DNA of 64,000 bases from Paenibacillus sp. Root52 (GCF_001426865.1 NZ_LMFO01000012.1:311086-375085), one strand, 5' to 3'; counted from the first letter of the stretch, positions 26,901 through 34,380 are shown. Program-made: numbers and translations. Notes: generated from the sequence alone by a model not told the origin.

Positions 26901-27023
26901 TACAAATAGTACCCCCATGATACCCAGGACGACCATCCATTTGACGACACTGCCTAGTCTGCGAATGAAGCTACGTTTGCGGACAGGCTGTTCATCGGGC
27001 TTTTTCTTATTAACATCAACCAT
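23922..27023 (-). CDS. ponA: Class A penicillin-binding protein (PBP1A type) with two C-terminal FnIII domains
   Basis: This 1033-residue bifunctional peptidoglycan synthase has a cytoplasmic basic N-terminus, one membrane anchor (residues 28-52), a GT51 glycosyltransferase domain with catalytic Glu114 in EDNHFYEHKG and GGSTLTQQLARR, and a transpeptidase domain with Ser435 in RQPGSAMKP, then YSLN and GKTGS. After residue 820 come two fibronectin type III-like domains (about 821-910 and 949-1033) joined by an acidic Pro/Glu/Thr-rich linker. PBP1 of B. subtilis is about 914 residues and lacks this pair. The ATG follows AAAAGGAGG. It builds septal or lateral wall outside the membrane. Confidence 0.95.
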   Translation of the reverse strand: MVDVNKKKPDEQPVRKRSFIRRLGSVVKWMVVLGIMGVLFVGGALMGYVSSIVKDEPVRSRALIEQKVSENSITGFAYFADGSPIGQLRTEEDRRPVTIDQIPQKVIDAVISIEDNHFYEHKGVDMNGTLRAVKQKVLKESVQTGGSTLTQQLARRVFLNLDRTEDRKVKEILLSLRLERFLTKDEIMTAYLNKVPFGNGSSGYNVYGIKAAAKGLFNINDLEKINTAQAAYLAGLPQLPSSYSAFNGKGDFVEDNFERAINRQHLVLRRMLELGKINQTEYNEALAFDIKSSLAPKTIKAYNTYPYLMMETERQAAQILMTQLNTDTTKGTDEATDKDAAPKDSSALLEEAQQQLRTGGYRIYTTINKSVYKTMRTIAENDSNFAADDPKKGKEQTAAMLIDHKTGAILGMIEGRSFQDEQMNYATQMVRQPGSAMKPIAAYLPAMDEGLVQPGSIVDDSPIILKNGPSGYHIPKNANNRYQGLITARRALNYSLNTVALKLFNEDVGIDKAWAFAQKLGITTIQKNDYQAQTGVLGGLQYGVTVEELTNAYGAIANNGVYNDSYMISKIVDSKGNIVYKHEAAPVQAFSEQTAYLMTDMLRTVVTEGTADKVRESYKYSKSVPIVGKTGSTQNYADVWFEGYSPDVTLGVWVGYKQPVNTLETKSQRKRAQQLWTQIMNEVIASDKELFVTDKFEKPSGIVTKTVSAYSGKLPTALTDRFVTDIFNSKFVPKDSDDGVAKAKYITYNGVNYIPRDETPSDMLKEKTVIKRKKPISDLIKELQNAFSRMSRHESLAYYLPQDADSDMPTQIDPRQDNGKAPDAPGNVRLSMSNGRAIITFNATPESDVVGYRLYRSVNGGGFQNQGQVVLTGESRSFTAYAQGGNFSFYVTAVDVAGRESAPSAIATSAAVVEPPPEEEVKEPINVPGTIITPGEGSDDTAATSPSTPSQVSVTALSQGIRIQWGSNAEAEGVQSYSVYYSETGNAPFNKIGSTSGTSLDFGVPATTSGWFKVSANNSAGESEPSVAVHYQP

Positions 27024-27052
27024 TCAGTGTCTTCCTCCTTTTAACAGCACTT

Positions 27053-27061
27053 ATTATAGCA
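27053..27061 (-). promoter_or_regulatory. Extended -10 promoter of the penicillin-binding protein gene
   Basis: On the minus strand, TGCTATAAT is a consensus extended -10. Transcription would begin about 23 bases before the start codon, leaving just room for the AAAGGAGG site. Confidence 0.55.
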
Positions 27062-27230
27062 TAAAAAGGTGGCTTTGCATGCCTGAGAAATACAAGCAAT
27101 AGTCGAATAATGCCATTATTTTCGAAATTATGTTATTTATTATGCTTGTAAATGTACCATATCATAATGAGATAAGAATATGGCCAGAGGGGTTCCTTTC
27201 TATCAGCCTGTTTTAAGTTACGGATATGGT

Positions 27231-27290
27231 GTAAAGTTAGCTTGACATTTTGAGGCGTGAGAGATATATTTTTTGTAAAGTTAGCTTTAC
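27231..27290 (+). promoter_or_regulatory. Twin 16-bp operators flanking a near-consensus promoter
   Basis: TTGACA (27242-27247) and TATATT (27265-27270), 17 bases apart, form a strong sigma-A promoter for the HTH gene. GTAAAGTTAGCTTGAC (27231-27246) covers the -35 and GTAAAGTTAGCTTTAC (27275-27290) covers the start point. Each is an inverted repeat (GTAAAG/CTTTAC; the first has one change), 44 bp apart centre to centre. Placement suggests repression, probably by the HTH protein encoded next. Confidence 0.6.
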
Positions 27291-27316
27291 AAATAAAGAG
27301 TGAGGTCACGAAATCC

Positions 27317-27526
27317 ATGAAGAATAAAATTGAGATCTACCGTCGAGAGCTTAACATGACACAACAGGATCTGGCCGAGAAGGTTAACGTATCACGTCAG
27401 ACCATTATTTCATTGGAAAGAGGGCGCTACAATCCGTCGATTATGCTAGCTTATCTAATAGCCCAGGTATTTCATAAAAACATTGAACAAGTTTTTATTT
27501 TTGAGGAAGAAGGGGATGTTGAGTGA
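27317..27526 (+). CDS. Small HTH (XRE-type) transcriptional regulator
   Basis: This 69-residue protein is almost only a Cro/C1-type helix-turn-helix: NKIEIYRRELNMTQQDLAEK, then VSRQTIISLERGRYNPS and a final dimer-like strand EQVFIFEEE. It resembles the YozG/YvaO-like regulators that are paired with small membrane proteins in Bacilli. The ATG at 27317 lies 11 bases after GAGG. Its stop codon overlaps the GTG start of the next gene by four bases, so the two are translationally coupled. Autoregulation through the two operators upstream is inferred from their position. Confidence 0.9.
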   Translation: MKNKIEIYRRELNMTQQDLAEKVNVSRQTIISLERGRYNPSIMLAYLIAQVFHKNIEQVFIFEEEGDVE

Positions 27527-27927
27527 GGAAGTGGACTTTAGTATCTGTTGTTATGTGCATTGTCGGGTTAATTGTTTTTTCAATTGCGCTTTACCAGAAG
27601 TTTGCGTTAAATAATTCTAACCTGTCGTTTGCTATGCCTTTAGGTTTTGGGTTGCTTGGGTGCTCCATTTTAAATTTCAGTGTGTTGGCTATGGACAACA
27701 AGGGGATTAAACGGGTTATGGACTCGGAACATGATGAAAGAATAATTTCACATTGTAAATCTTCATTTTCACTTGGATTTATAGTCATGATTTTAGTCAT
27801 AATCACAATGCTTGTGATATATCAGTTTGGAATCGAAATAGAGATGTTTGAATCAGCAATTATTATCATGGTGAGTGGTATTTTTTCAGCTGTGACGTAC
27901 TTTGCATATAAGTTCTTACGTTATTAG
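27523..27927 (+). CDS. Four-helix membrane protein coupled to the HTH regulator
   Basis: This 134-residue protein has four predicted membrane segments in two pairs: residues 5-24 and 39-58, then 85-104 and 111-130, with a charged loop between (DNKGIKRVMDSEHDERI). The GTG start overlaps the HTH gene stop. Many Firmicutes have such HTH/membrane-protein pairs; the membrane partner often belongs to DUF2178-like families, and its function is unknown. The pairing suggests that it senses or modulates what the regulator controls. I cannot name the family with certainty. Confidence 0.8.
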   Translation: MRKWTLVSVVMCIVGLIVFSIALYQKFALNNSNLSFAMPLGFGLLGCSILNFSVLAMDNKGIKRVMDSEHDERIISHCKSSFSLGFIVMILVIITMLVIYQFGIEIEMFESAIIIMVSGIFSAVTYFAYKFLRY

Positions 27928-28036
27928 ATCATCACTTCCTGATCAAAACGGTATCCTTCGCGTGTTATTCTGCTGATGGATACGGCGAATTTCTCAATAT
28001 CACCCCTAAATTCTACTTTGCTTAGTCAAAAACATA

Positions 28037-28073
28037 GAAAAACAGCTGCCGAGAAAATCTCGACAGCTGTTTT
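28037..28073 (-). terminator. Rho-independent terminator of rpsD
   Basis: A near-perfect palindrome (AAAACAGCTG-CGAGA against TCTCG-CAGCTGTTTT) lies 29 bases past the rpsD stop. T residues flank it on both strands, so it may stop transcription both ways. Confidence 0.88.
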
Positions 28074-28101
28074 ATTTGAAGATTTAATGTAATCGCAACG
28101 A

Positions 28102-28701
28102 TTAACGGTTGTAGAACTCGACGATTTGTTTCTCATCGATTTCTTGGGACAATTCCGAACGCTCAGGCAGACGGATGAATTTACCCTCAACTGCTGTATC
28201 GTTGAATTCAACGTATGCTGGAAGATGCGTACGGTTTTCCAATGCTTCTTTAACAGAAGACAAACCGCGGCTTCTTTCACGCAAGCTGATTACGTCGCCA
28301 GTGCTTACTTGGTAAGAAGCAATGTCGACTTTTTTACCGTTTACTGTGATGTGACCATGGGATACCAACTGACGTGCTCCTGCACGGGAGTTAGCAAATC
28401 CAAGACGGTAAACGAGGTTGTCAAGGCGGCACTCAAGCAAGAACATGAAGTTTTCACCCGCGATACCTTGCATTTTTTGCGCTCTAGCGAACAGAGTGCG
28501 GAATTGTTTTTCGCCCAAACCGTACATATGACGCAGTTTTTGTTTTTCTTGCAACTGCATACCGTAGTTGCTCATTTTTCTGCGTTGGTTAGCTCCGTGC
28601 TGACCTGGAGGGAAAGGACGTTTCAAATCTTTGCCTGTTCCGCTAAGGGAAATGCCGAGGCGACGGCTCAATTTAAATTTAGGACCAGTGTAACGTGCCA
28701 T
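28102..28701 (-). CDS. rpsD: 30S ribosomal protein S4
   Basis: This 199-residue protein binds 16S rRNA early in small-subunit assembly. It carries the full S4 pattern: [38 protein letters not shown], the S4 RNA-binding domain [20 protein letters not shown] with [13 protein letters not shown], and the ending [10 protein letters not shown]. It is the Cys-minus form, without zinc ligands at the N-terminus. The ATG follows AAAAGGAG by 11 bases. It is monocistronic, with a 190-base leader as in B. subtilis, where S4 represses its own synthesis by binding the leader. Confidence 0.98.
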   Translation of the reverse strand: MARYTGPKFKLSRRLGISLSGTGKDLKRPFPPGQHGANQRRKMSNYGMQLQEKQKLRHMYGLGEKQFRTLFARAQKMQGIAGENFMFLLECRLDNLVYRLGFANSRAGARQLVSHGHITVNGKKVDIASYQVSTGDVISLRERSRGLSSVKEALENRTHLPAYVEFNDTAVEGKFIRLPERSELSQEIDEKQIVEFYNR

Positions 28702-28896
28702 GTTTAAAGTAGCTCCTTTTTAGTTAAAGTTCATATAGGGCTCTGTTTGCGCTCCAATTTGTTGATGCGGGCTCAGCCACGCATAGGACGATCAGGAGAG
28801 TTCAGCCGCTGTCCTGAAAGCAACAAAAAGAATGAGGGTGACACAACCGGTAATGCCCAAATTTAAAGACCCATTTAGTAGTCTTCATCAACAATT
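28702..28896 (-). promoter_or_regulatory. Structured rpsD leader, probable S4 autoregulatory RNA
   Basis: The transcript from the promoter at 28898-28926 has about 190 untranslated bases. Its 5' end AATTGTTGATG (28886-28896) can pair with CATCAACAAATT (28756-28767), enclosing further hairpins such as AGGAC/GTCCT and GGG/CCC around ATTACCGG. This fits the S4-binding leaders of Firmicutes. The exact fold was not computed. Confidence 0.6.
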
Positions 28897-28897
28897 C

Positions 28898-28926
28898 ATA
28901 TTACAGTTTAGGAGAAACAAAGTCAA
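28898..28926 (-). promoter_or_regulatory. Sigma-A promoter of rpsD
   Basis: On the minus strand TTGACT and TAATAT are separated by 17 bases, close to consensus. Confidence 0.7.
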
Positions 28927-29007
28927 GGTTAAGATAAAAGAAAAAAACGTCTAAATTTGTCGATAGGTCATTAGGCCTAAAATAATGGGACAATTTTCTG
29001 AAATATG

Positions 29008-29154
29008 GATGCAAAAAAGTTGCAAAGAGAGTAAAATAGATTCTATCTTAACTTTAAATAAACTTATGCTGTAAGGTTATCAGACGAATTTGCAGGTTTG
29101 CGATAACCTATGCAGATTAATGCATCTATGAGATGCAAAAACGGTGCAAAGGAG
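29008..29154 (+). promoter_or_regulatory. Repeat- and hairpin-rich 5' region of the GGDEF gene
   Basis: An imperfect direct repeat (GATGCAAAAAAGTTGCAAAG at 29008, GATGCAAAAACGGTGCAAAG at 29132) brackets a hairpin AGGTTATC/GATAACCT (29074-29081 with 29102-29109). TGCATC/GATGCA (29121-29137) can form a second hairpin that competes with TGCA-GATTAA-TGCA. The last repeat runs into the AAAGGAG binding site. The rest of 28927-29007 shows no clear feature. Confidence 0.4.
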
Positions 29155-29162
29155 CGCCTGAC

Positions 29163-31142
29163 ATGTTAGAACATCTAGGAAGTTTACCAGCCAGTTTGAA
29201 CTCGCCAAGTTCGGGCGATCCCGCATCTGCTGCATCTCTTCATAACGAGCATGCGCTCTGGATGCAGCAAGTGGATATCACACCTTTTGATTTTTCATAT
29301 TTGGGGAGCCTGCTACAGCAGGCTTTTGCCGATTGGCAGCAACAACGCAGCCCCGCACAAGACCATGCAGCGATGATATTTAATGTATGGAATACTGAAG
29401 GCGTTAGGGTGGGAGATCCATATGAGGATGCCGTAAGTATGGATGTGAGTCTCACCGTATTAAGATGTCTGGAAACGGGACAAGAACAAACCCTGCGTAG
29501 CAGTGATCAACATGGTCAGTTTCATTTGCTTGCCCTTCCTCTCTATTCGAGAAGCAATAAGGATATGTTCGCTGTATTCACTGCATTGATCTACGAACCT
29601 AATCCATATGAAACGTCAGAAGCCTTGGTTCGATCTGAGGCATCACATTATCGGACTTGTTTTTACCGCAGGTTTGAATACATATTCATGACGGATCTGT
29701 TACATGCTCATGAGCAAACGGCACGTGAAGAACATCGGAGATCAATACTGTTCCAGATTGTTCAACGGATGCACGACAACATGGATGTGGATACGATATT
29801 GGATGAAGTGTTTGGTAGTATGGATTATTTATATCCTACAATGCGAATTACGCTTTTTATGTCTCAGGATCAGAGTAGCACTAATGCCCGGATTAAACCT
29901 TTATTGGTTCATGAACGAGGCGAGGATATCTGTGTACGTTCTTTTATGGAAGGACGACTGATTGTTGCTCGATCGATCGATGGGGAGAACAGAATTACTG
30001 AGGTGGGGTTGCCTCTCAAAGGCAAACAGGGCATATATGGTGTGTTTTACATTGAAATGAATGATGAACTAATGGAAGAGTCAGATCTGCAATTGATTAC
30101 GATGATGGCAGATACGGCGGGAACAGCCTTCGAGAATGCGAAATTGCATGAACAATCCAATATGCTTATCCAGGAACTTCGTCTAATTAACGATTTGACA
30201 CAACGTTTGAATAAAAGTCTTCAACTGATGGAAATTTTTCAATTTGCTGAGCAAGAGATGCTTGGTATATTTCAAGCTGAATCATGCTGTATTCTCCAGT
30301 TGAATGATAGTACGAACCAATTTGAAGTGATGTCCTCTAACGTTCATCAGCTAACGCGCCAATCATTTCCGAATAATTACGGTATTGCCGGTGCGTTGTA
30401 TCAGTCGGAAGAGCCGCTTATTATGTCTAACTATCGTCAACATGCTCAATTTCCTTCTCAATTTATGGAGCAAACGAAATCGTTATCTCTGATTGCGTCA
30501 CCAGTTTGGGTGAACGGTGAAGTGAAATGTGTAATCATGCTTGGACATACTCAGGAGCAATTTTTCTCTTACGATAATTATCGTTTGTTGCAGATGTTAG
30601 TGATTCATATGGGACTTGCGCTGACCAATGCAACGCTCCATGCCGAAGTACGACGTTTGGCTAATCTGGACATGCTGACAGGATTATATGTTCGTCATTA
30701 TCTAGATAACGTTATTCATGAACGGCAGGCGCATGAGTTCTGTGGTTCTCTCATTGTGGTTGACATCGATCAATTCAAGCAAGTGAATGATACATTTGGA
30801 CACCAAACCGGGGATCAGGTGCTTAAGCAGGTAAGTGACATCGTTGTCAGTTCAGTTCGTCCAGAGGATATATGTGCCCGATGGGGCGGCGAAGAGTTGG
30901 CGATTTATATGCCTCAATTGGGGATACGACAGGCTCTTGAATATGCCGAGACGATACGTCTCCGGGTGTCGGAAGAGACAAGGCCATCGGTGACTGTCTC
31001 AAGCGGCATCGCGGAGTGGAGCTGGATGGATGAAAAGGTGAGTGTTGAGTCGCTGTTTTATCGTGCAGATATGGCTCTCTACCAAGCTAAGCACGGAGGA
31101 CGTAACCGTATCGTATTAGAAGAACAAGAAGTAACGCGTTAA
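29163..31142 (+). CDS. GAF-GGDEF protein, probable diguanylate cyclase (YtrP-like)
   Basis: This 659-residue soluble protein has a long N-terminal sensory part. Two GAF-like regions (about residues 200-335 and 345-490) are linked by helices. A C-terminal GGDEF domain follows (about 495-655) with LDMLTGLYVRHYLD, the metal-binding DIDQFKQVNDTFGH and the active loop RWGGEELAIY. GGEEL is a functional variant that should make cyclic di-GMP. The start lies after AAAGGAG at 29148-29154, and a longer in-frame version from 29133 is less likely. B. subtilis has the GAF-GGDEF gene ytrP near rpsD, so position supports orthology. The signal is unknown. Confidence 0.9.
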   Translation: MLEHLGSLPASLNSPSSGDPASAASLHNEHALWMQQVDITPFDFSYLGSLLQQAFADWQQQRSPAQDHAAMIFNVWNTEGVRVGDPYEDAVSMDVSLTVLRCLETGQEQTLRSSDQHGQFHLLALPLYSRSNKDMFAVFTALIYEPNPYETSEALVRSEASHYRTCFYRRFEYIFMTDLLHAHEQTAREEHRRSILFQIVQRMHDNMDVDTILDEVFGSMDYLYPTMRITLFMSQDQSSTNARIKPLLVHERGEDICVRSFMEGRLIVARSIDGENRITEVGLPLKGKQGIYGVFYIEMNDELMEESDLQLITMMADTAGTAFENAKLHEQSNMLIQELRLINDLTQRLNKSLQLMEIFQFAEQEMLGIFQAESCCILQLNDSTNQFEVMSSNVHQLTRQSFPNNYGIAGALYQSEEPLIMSNYRQHAQFPSQFMEQTKSLSLIASPVWVNGEVKCVIMLGHTQEQFFSYDNYRLLQMLVIHMGLALTNATLHAEVRRLANLDMLTGLYVRHYLDNVIHERQAHEFCGSLIVVDIDQFKQVNDTFGHQTGDQVLKQVSDIVVSSVRPEDICARWGGEELAIYMPQLGIRQALEYAETIRLRVSEETRPSVTVSSGIAEWSWMDEKVSVESLFYRADMALYQAKHGGRNRIVLEEQEVTR

Positions 31143-31145
31143 GGG

Positions 31146-31185
31146 GGAACAATTCCGAAGTCGGAGTCGTTCTCTCTTTTTTTAT
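31146..31185 (+). terminator. Rho-independent terminator of the GGDEF gene
   Basis: GAAC..TCCGA pairs with TCGGA..GTTC, followed by a run of T residues. Confidence 0.75.
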
Positions 31186-31270
31186 GCAAACAGATTGTGG
31201 GTCACACAGTATAAGTCATTAACGGAGGGGTAGCCTATGGAGAACGTTTGACAAAAAGGTGGGGGTAGCC

Positions 31271-32128
31271 ATGGTTAGTTATCGGAATATACGCGTAATG
31301 TTACTGATTTTGAGTTTGATACTGATCTGCACGCCAGGTTGCGGATTTATACAGAAAGATCAAACGCCAGAGGAGATTTTTTCGCTTGCTTTATCCGGAC
31401 TTGCTGGCAAGGAGAAGCTCAGTTTTGAGGGTCAGGCTGGACTGCGACTTGAGAGCAACGGCGTGTTTGAGAACCAATTCAAATTTGCAGGCAAATTGGA
31501 AGATCATAACCGTCTGACTTTGCAGACTCGGCTTCCCGGTGTAGCTACTTCAGGAGGTACACAGATGAGCGCTACCTCTGTGCAACCTGCCGGGCAACCA
31601 GGGGGTTTCAGTGCATCCTTCCAGCGGAAGAAGGGGCAATGGATGGCTATGTCTAATGAACAGGAGCCATTACGTGGGGCGTTGTCTCGTTATAACCCTA
31701 TTTCACAGCTAGAGAATATTGATCGTATGAATAAAACGATTAAGGCGGAATATGGCGGAGGACGACGCACACAGATTCTGCGGATTGAGCTTAAGCCTGA
31801 GGATGCCAAGGCATGGGCTACGACACAGTTGGATGCTGAGATGGGTGCTATGCGAGAGGAGTACATGCGTAAGGCAAAAGCAATCGGGGGTACAAATCAG
31901 GAGAAGCTTGAGCAGGAGCTGGAGCGGGTATGGGAGCAGGGAGAGGTAACGATGGATAAGATGATGAAGCAAGCTAGTGTGCAGACCGTGTACCATCTTA
32001 CCGTCGATCGCAAAACCAGCCTGCCTCTTCGGCTCTCATCTGAAAGTCAGGTTAGCTATCGGGATATGAATAATAAAAAGAATACAGAGGCTCTCGTTAC
32101 AGATGTAAACTTTGGAGCTTATGAGTAG
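31271..32128 (+). CDS. Putative lipoprotein, function unknown
   Basis: This 285-residue protein starts with a basic residue pair and a hydrophobic helix ending in ICTPGC, a probable lipobox with Cys at about residue 24, so it is likely anchored on the outer face of the membrane. The mature part is polar, with strands (KLSFEGQAGLRLE, QFKFAGKLEDHNRLTL) and a long helix near residues 175-235. The first half recalls DUF6612/LppX-like lipoproteins, but I cannot confirm this. The ATG at 31271 follows AAGGTGGGGG. The GTG at 31259 lies inside that site. Confidence 0.8.
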   Translation: MVSYRNIRVMLLILSLILICTPGCGFIQKDQTPEEIFSLALSGLAGKEKLSFEGQAGLRLESNGVFENQFKFAGKLEDHNRLTLQTRLPGVATSGGTQMSATSVQPAGQPGGFSASFQRKKGQWMAMSNEQEPLRGALSRYNPISQLENIDRMNKTIKAEYGGGRRTQILRIELKPEDAKAWATTQLDAEMGAMREEYMRKAKAIGGTNQEKLEQELERVWEQGEVTMDKMMKQASVQTVYHLTVDRKTSLPLRLSSESQVSYRDMNNKKNTEALVTDVNFGAYE

Positions 32129-32404
32129 ACAAGGGAGTTTGCTACAGCTCCAAAAGCAGCAGTTATGCTGAAATTATGCTCAAAGTCAGAAACCTTTTCT
32201 TAGGCGTACCGGGCATACCGGGAGTGCGTTAAGAGAAAGTGACGCAGTGGGGCGGAAAAAGCGCTTAAAGAAGCCCTTCAGTGTGATGAAAGACAGCCCT
32301 AGTTAAGGGTTGCTTGCTGACGGGATCACGGTAGCGTGCTACAATAGTATCGTAATTTACCGTCGTTCAATTATGAATGACACATGACAGGAGGATTATA
32401 CAAG
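32129..32404 (+). other. Gene-free spacer with structured sequence and a promoter
   Basis: No convincing gene is present. CTTTTCTTA-GGCG near 32192 can pair with GCG-TTAAGAGAAAG near 32226, enclosing a CCGG..CCGG repeat. CTGACG and TACAAT (32317-32345, 17 bases apart, with a TG before the -10) form a probable promoter for the aminopeptidase gene. I recognise no RNA family. Confidence 0.4.
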
Positions 32405-33520
32405 ATGAAAGATCCAAGAATTCAGAAGCTGGCGGCTAACTTGGTCGGTTACTCTGTAGATGTACAACCAGGCGAGAACGTCCTGGTCGAGATGATCGGA
32501 AGTGAGCGTGACTTAATCAACGCTGTGGTTGAGGAAGTAGGGAAAAAGGGCGGTAACGTATTTGTGCAGTTGACTGACCGAACGGTACAGCGTGCAATGC
32601 TCAAGAATGCAACGGAAGAAATGATGAAAACATGGGCAGAGATTGATCTGAACCGGATGAAACAAATGGATTGTTACATCGGGATTCGTGCGGGCGAGAA
32701 CGTAAACGATCTGTCCGATGTACCTGAAGAGAAGATGAAAATGTATAATTCATTATATTCTCATCCTGTACATAGCGAGCAGCGTGTGAAGCATACCAAA
32801 TGGGTTGTATTGCGTTACCCGAATGCAAGTATGGCACAACTCGCGAACACGAGCACAGAGGCATTTGAAGACTTCTACTTCGATGTATGTAACCTCGATT
32901 ATGCCAAAATGGATAAAGCACAAGACGCACTGGCTAACCTAATGAATCGTACGGATAAAGTTCGGATTACAGGTCCTGGAACAGACCTTAGCTTCTCCAT
33001 CAAGGATATCGGTGCTGTGAAGTGCTCTGGTCAAAAAAATATTCCAGACGGAGAAGTGTATAGTGCTCCTGTACGGGATTCCGTTAATGGATCTATCAGC
33101 TATAACGCGGCAACACTGTATAACGGTGTTACGTTTGAGAATATTAAGTTCACGTTTAAAGACGGCAAAATTGTTGAGGCGACAAGCAATGATACAGAGC
33201 GCCTGAATGATATTTTGGATTCGGATGATGGTGCACGTCATATTGGTGAATTCGCCATTGGGTTCAATCCATACATTCTTCACCCCATGAAAGATATCTT
33301 GTTTGATGAGAAAATTGCGGGTAGCTTGCACTTTACACCAGGACAGGCATATGAAGAAACAGATAATGGAAACCGTTCATCCATTCACTGGGATCTGGTA
33401 TTGATTCAACGTCCAGATTACGGCGGTGGAGAGATTTATTTTGACGATGTACTGATCCGTAAAGACGGTATTTTCGTTATTCCTGAACTGGAATGCTTGA
33501 ATCCAGACCGTTTGAAATAG
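32405..33520 (+). CDS. M29-family aminopeptidase
   Basis: This 371-residue metallopeptidase belongs to the AmpS/AmpII group (thermophilic aminopeptidase family M29). The family metal-binding pattern is visible: Glu in IPDGEVYSAPV, Glu in HIGEFAIGFNP, His in LHFTPGQAYEE, and the His and Asp in SSIHWDLV. The N-terminus (YSVDVQPGENVLVE) is also typical. It should release N-terminal residues from peptides in the cytoplasm; no signal peptide is seen. The ATG follows ACAGGAGG by nine bases, giving MKDPRIQKLA as in homologues. Confidence 0.93.
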   Translation: MKDPRIQKLAANLVGYSVDVQPGENVLVEMIGSERDLINAVVEEVGKKGGNVFVQLTDRTVQRAMLKNATEEMMKTWAEIDLNRMKQMDCYIGIRAGENVNDLSDVPEEKMKMYNSLYSHPVHSEQRVKHTKWVVLRYPNASMAQLANTSTEAFEDFYFDVCNLDYAKMDKAQDALANLMNRTDKVRITGPGTDLSFSIKDIGAVKCSGQKNIPDGEVYSAPVRDSVNGSISYNAATLYNGVTFENIKFTFKDGKIVEATSNDTERLNDILDSDDGARHIGEFAIGFNPYILHPMKDILFDEKIAGSLHFTPGQAYEETDNGNRSSIHWDLVLIQRPDYGGGEIYFDDVLIRKDGIFVIPELECLNPDRLK

Positions 33521-33616
33521 CATCTGTATTTTGCTGTTGCTAGGAAAGCGGATTCACGGTATCATGTAGTGGTAATTAATAGATGATACCAAAAGTGAAA
33601 AGACGGAGGGATTCCT

Positions 33617-33862
33617 ATGTCGAGTAATAATGTGGCTGTAGTGGAAATTGCTCAAACAGCAGGCAAGTTTACTTCTTCAATCGTGCTTCATTCAGACAAC
33701 AAGTATATTGATGTGAAAAGTATCTTGGGATTGTTTACAACACTGATCAGCACTCATAGCTATGAATTGCATGTTCATGGTCCAGATGCCGATGAGGCTA
33801 AAGCAGCCATGTCTGATGTGTTTGCTAAGCATGGACTGAATGTAAAGATCGCATCGGAGTAA
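33617..33862 (+). CDS. HPr-like protein lacking the phosphorylatable His, Ser46 kept
   Basis: This 81-residue protein aligns with HPr and Crh from residue 15 onward. The HPr stretch around QTASKF reads QTAGKF here, KSIMGV reads KSILGL, and the EGADEADA helix start reads HGPDADEAKA. The catalytic His15 position is Asn4, the Arg17 position is Val6, and the first beta strand (about 11 residues) is missing. Ser35 corresponds to regulatory Ser46. Like Crh of B. subtilis it cannot carry PTS phosphate, but it could be a Ser-phosphorylated cofactor for CcpA. The start follows GGAGGG, and no upstream in-frame extension exists. Confidence 0.82.
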   Translation: MSSNNVAVVEIAQTAGKFTSSIVLHSDNKYIDVKSILGLFTTLISTHSYELHVHGPDADEAKAAMSDVFAKHGLNVKIASE

Positions 33863-33869
33863 TGGTTAT

Positions 33870-33909
33870 GAGAAGCACCTTCGCCAATGGCGGCGAGGGT
33901 GCTTCTTTT
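33870..33909 (+). terminator. Rho-independent terminator
   Basis: AGAAGCACC..CGCC pairs with GGCG..GGGTGCTTCT, followed by TTTT. It closes the HPr-like gene. Confidence 0.85.
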
Positions 33910-34086
33910 GTATTCTGAGCTGAATCATACGAAAAGCCCCTTGCGCTGTATCTGAAATAAGCAATCCTGAAGACACTCACTTTGTTCGGATATTTTGGTC
34001 AGGTTCTTGTATTACCTACTGATTTCGTCTAATATTAGAGATAGAACGTCTTTACGCGATTTTTGGGACATAGGGGGGAAAAATGC

Positions 34087-34380
34087 ATGACTTCATCTGA
34101 TCTGCAGGACCAGCTGAATTTGAAAGCGATCAGTCTTCTTCAAGAAGATGCAGATAAAATACAGAAGCTTATTGAAGTACAGATGGAGAATCTGGCTACC
34201 CGCTACTGCCCTCTCTATGAGGAAGTATTGGATACACAGATGTATGGGTTCTCCAAAGAAGTTGATTTTGCTGTTCGTGCAGGTCTCCTTCCAGAAGGTG
34301 CTGGTAAGCAGATGGTTAGCGCGCTTGAGCGGAATCTAGCGATTCTATATGAAGCCTTGAACAAAAAGAATGAGCAATAG
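34087..34380 (+). CDS. ylaN: YlaN family protein (DUF1507/UPF0358)
   Basis: This 97-residue helical protein matches YlaN across its length: ISLLQEDADKIQKLIEVQMENL, CPLYEEVLDTQMYGFSKE, DFAVRAGL. B. subtilis YlaN is needed for normal growth and has been linked to iron regulation through Fur. The start is ATG 34087 after a GGGGGG-containing site. In B. subtilis ylaN is next to ftsW; here ftsW is 2 kb away on the other strand. It is flanked by terminators on both sides, so it is monocistronic. Confidence 0.93.
   Translation: MTSSDLQDQLNLKAISLLQEDADKIQKLIEVQMENLATRYCPLYEEVLDTQMYGFSKEVDFAVRAGLLPEGAGKQMVSALERNLAILYEALNKKNEQ

Noticed and set aside
28930..29162. Cyclic di-GMP riboswitch before the GGDEF gene
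   Set aside because: The conserved GEMM core sequences were not found.
32177..32233. Short open frame of 18 codons before the aminopeptidase gene
   Set aside because: No ribosome binding site, and the DNA is better explained by base pairing.
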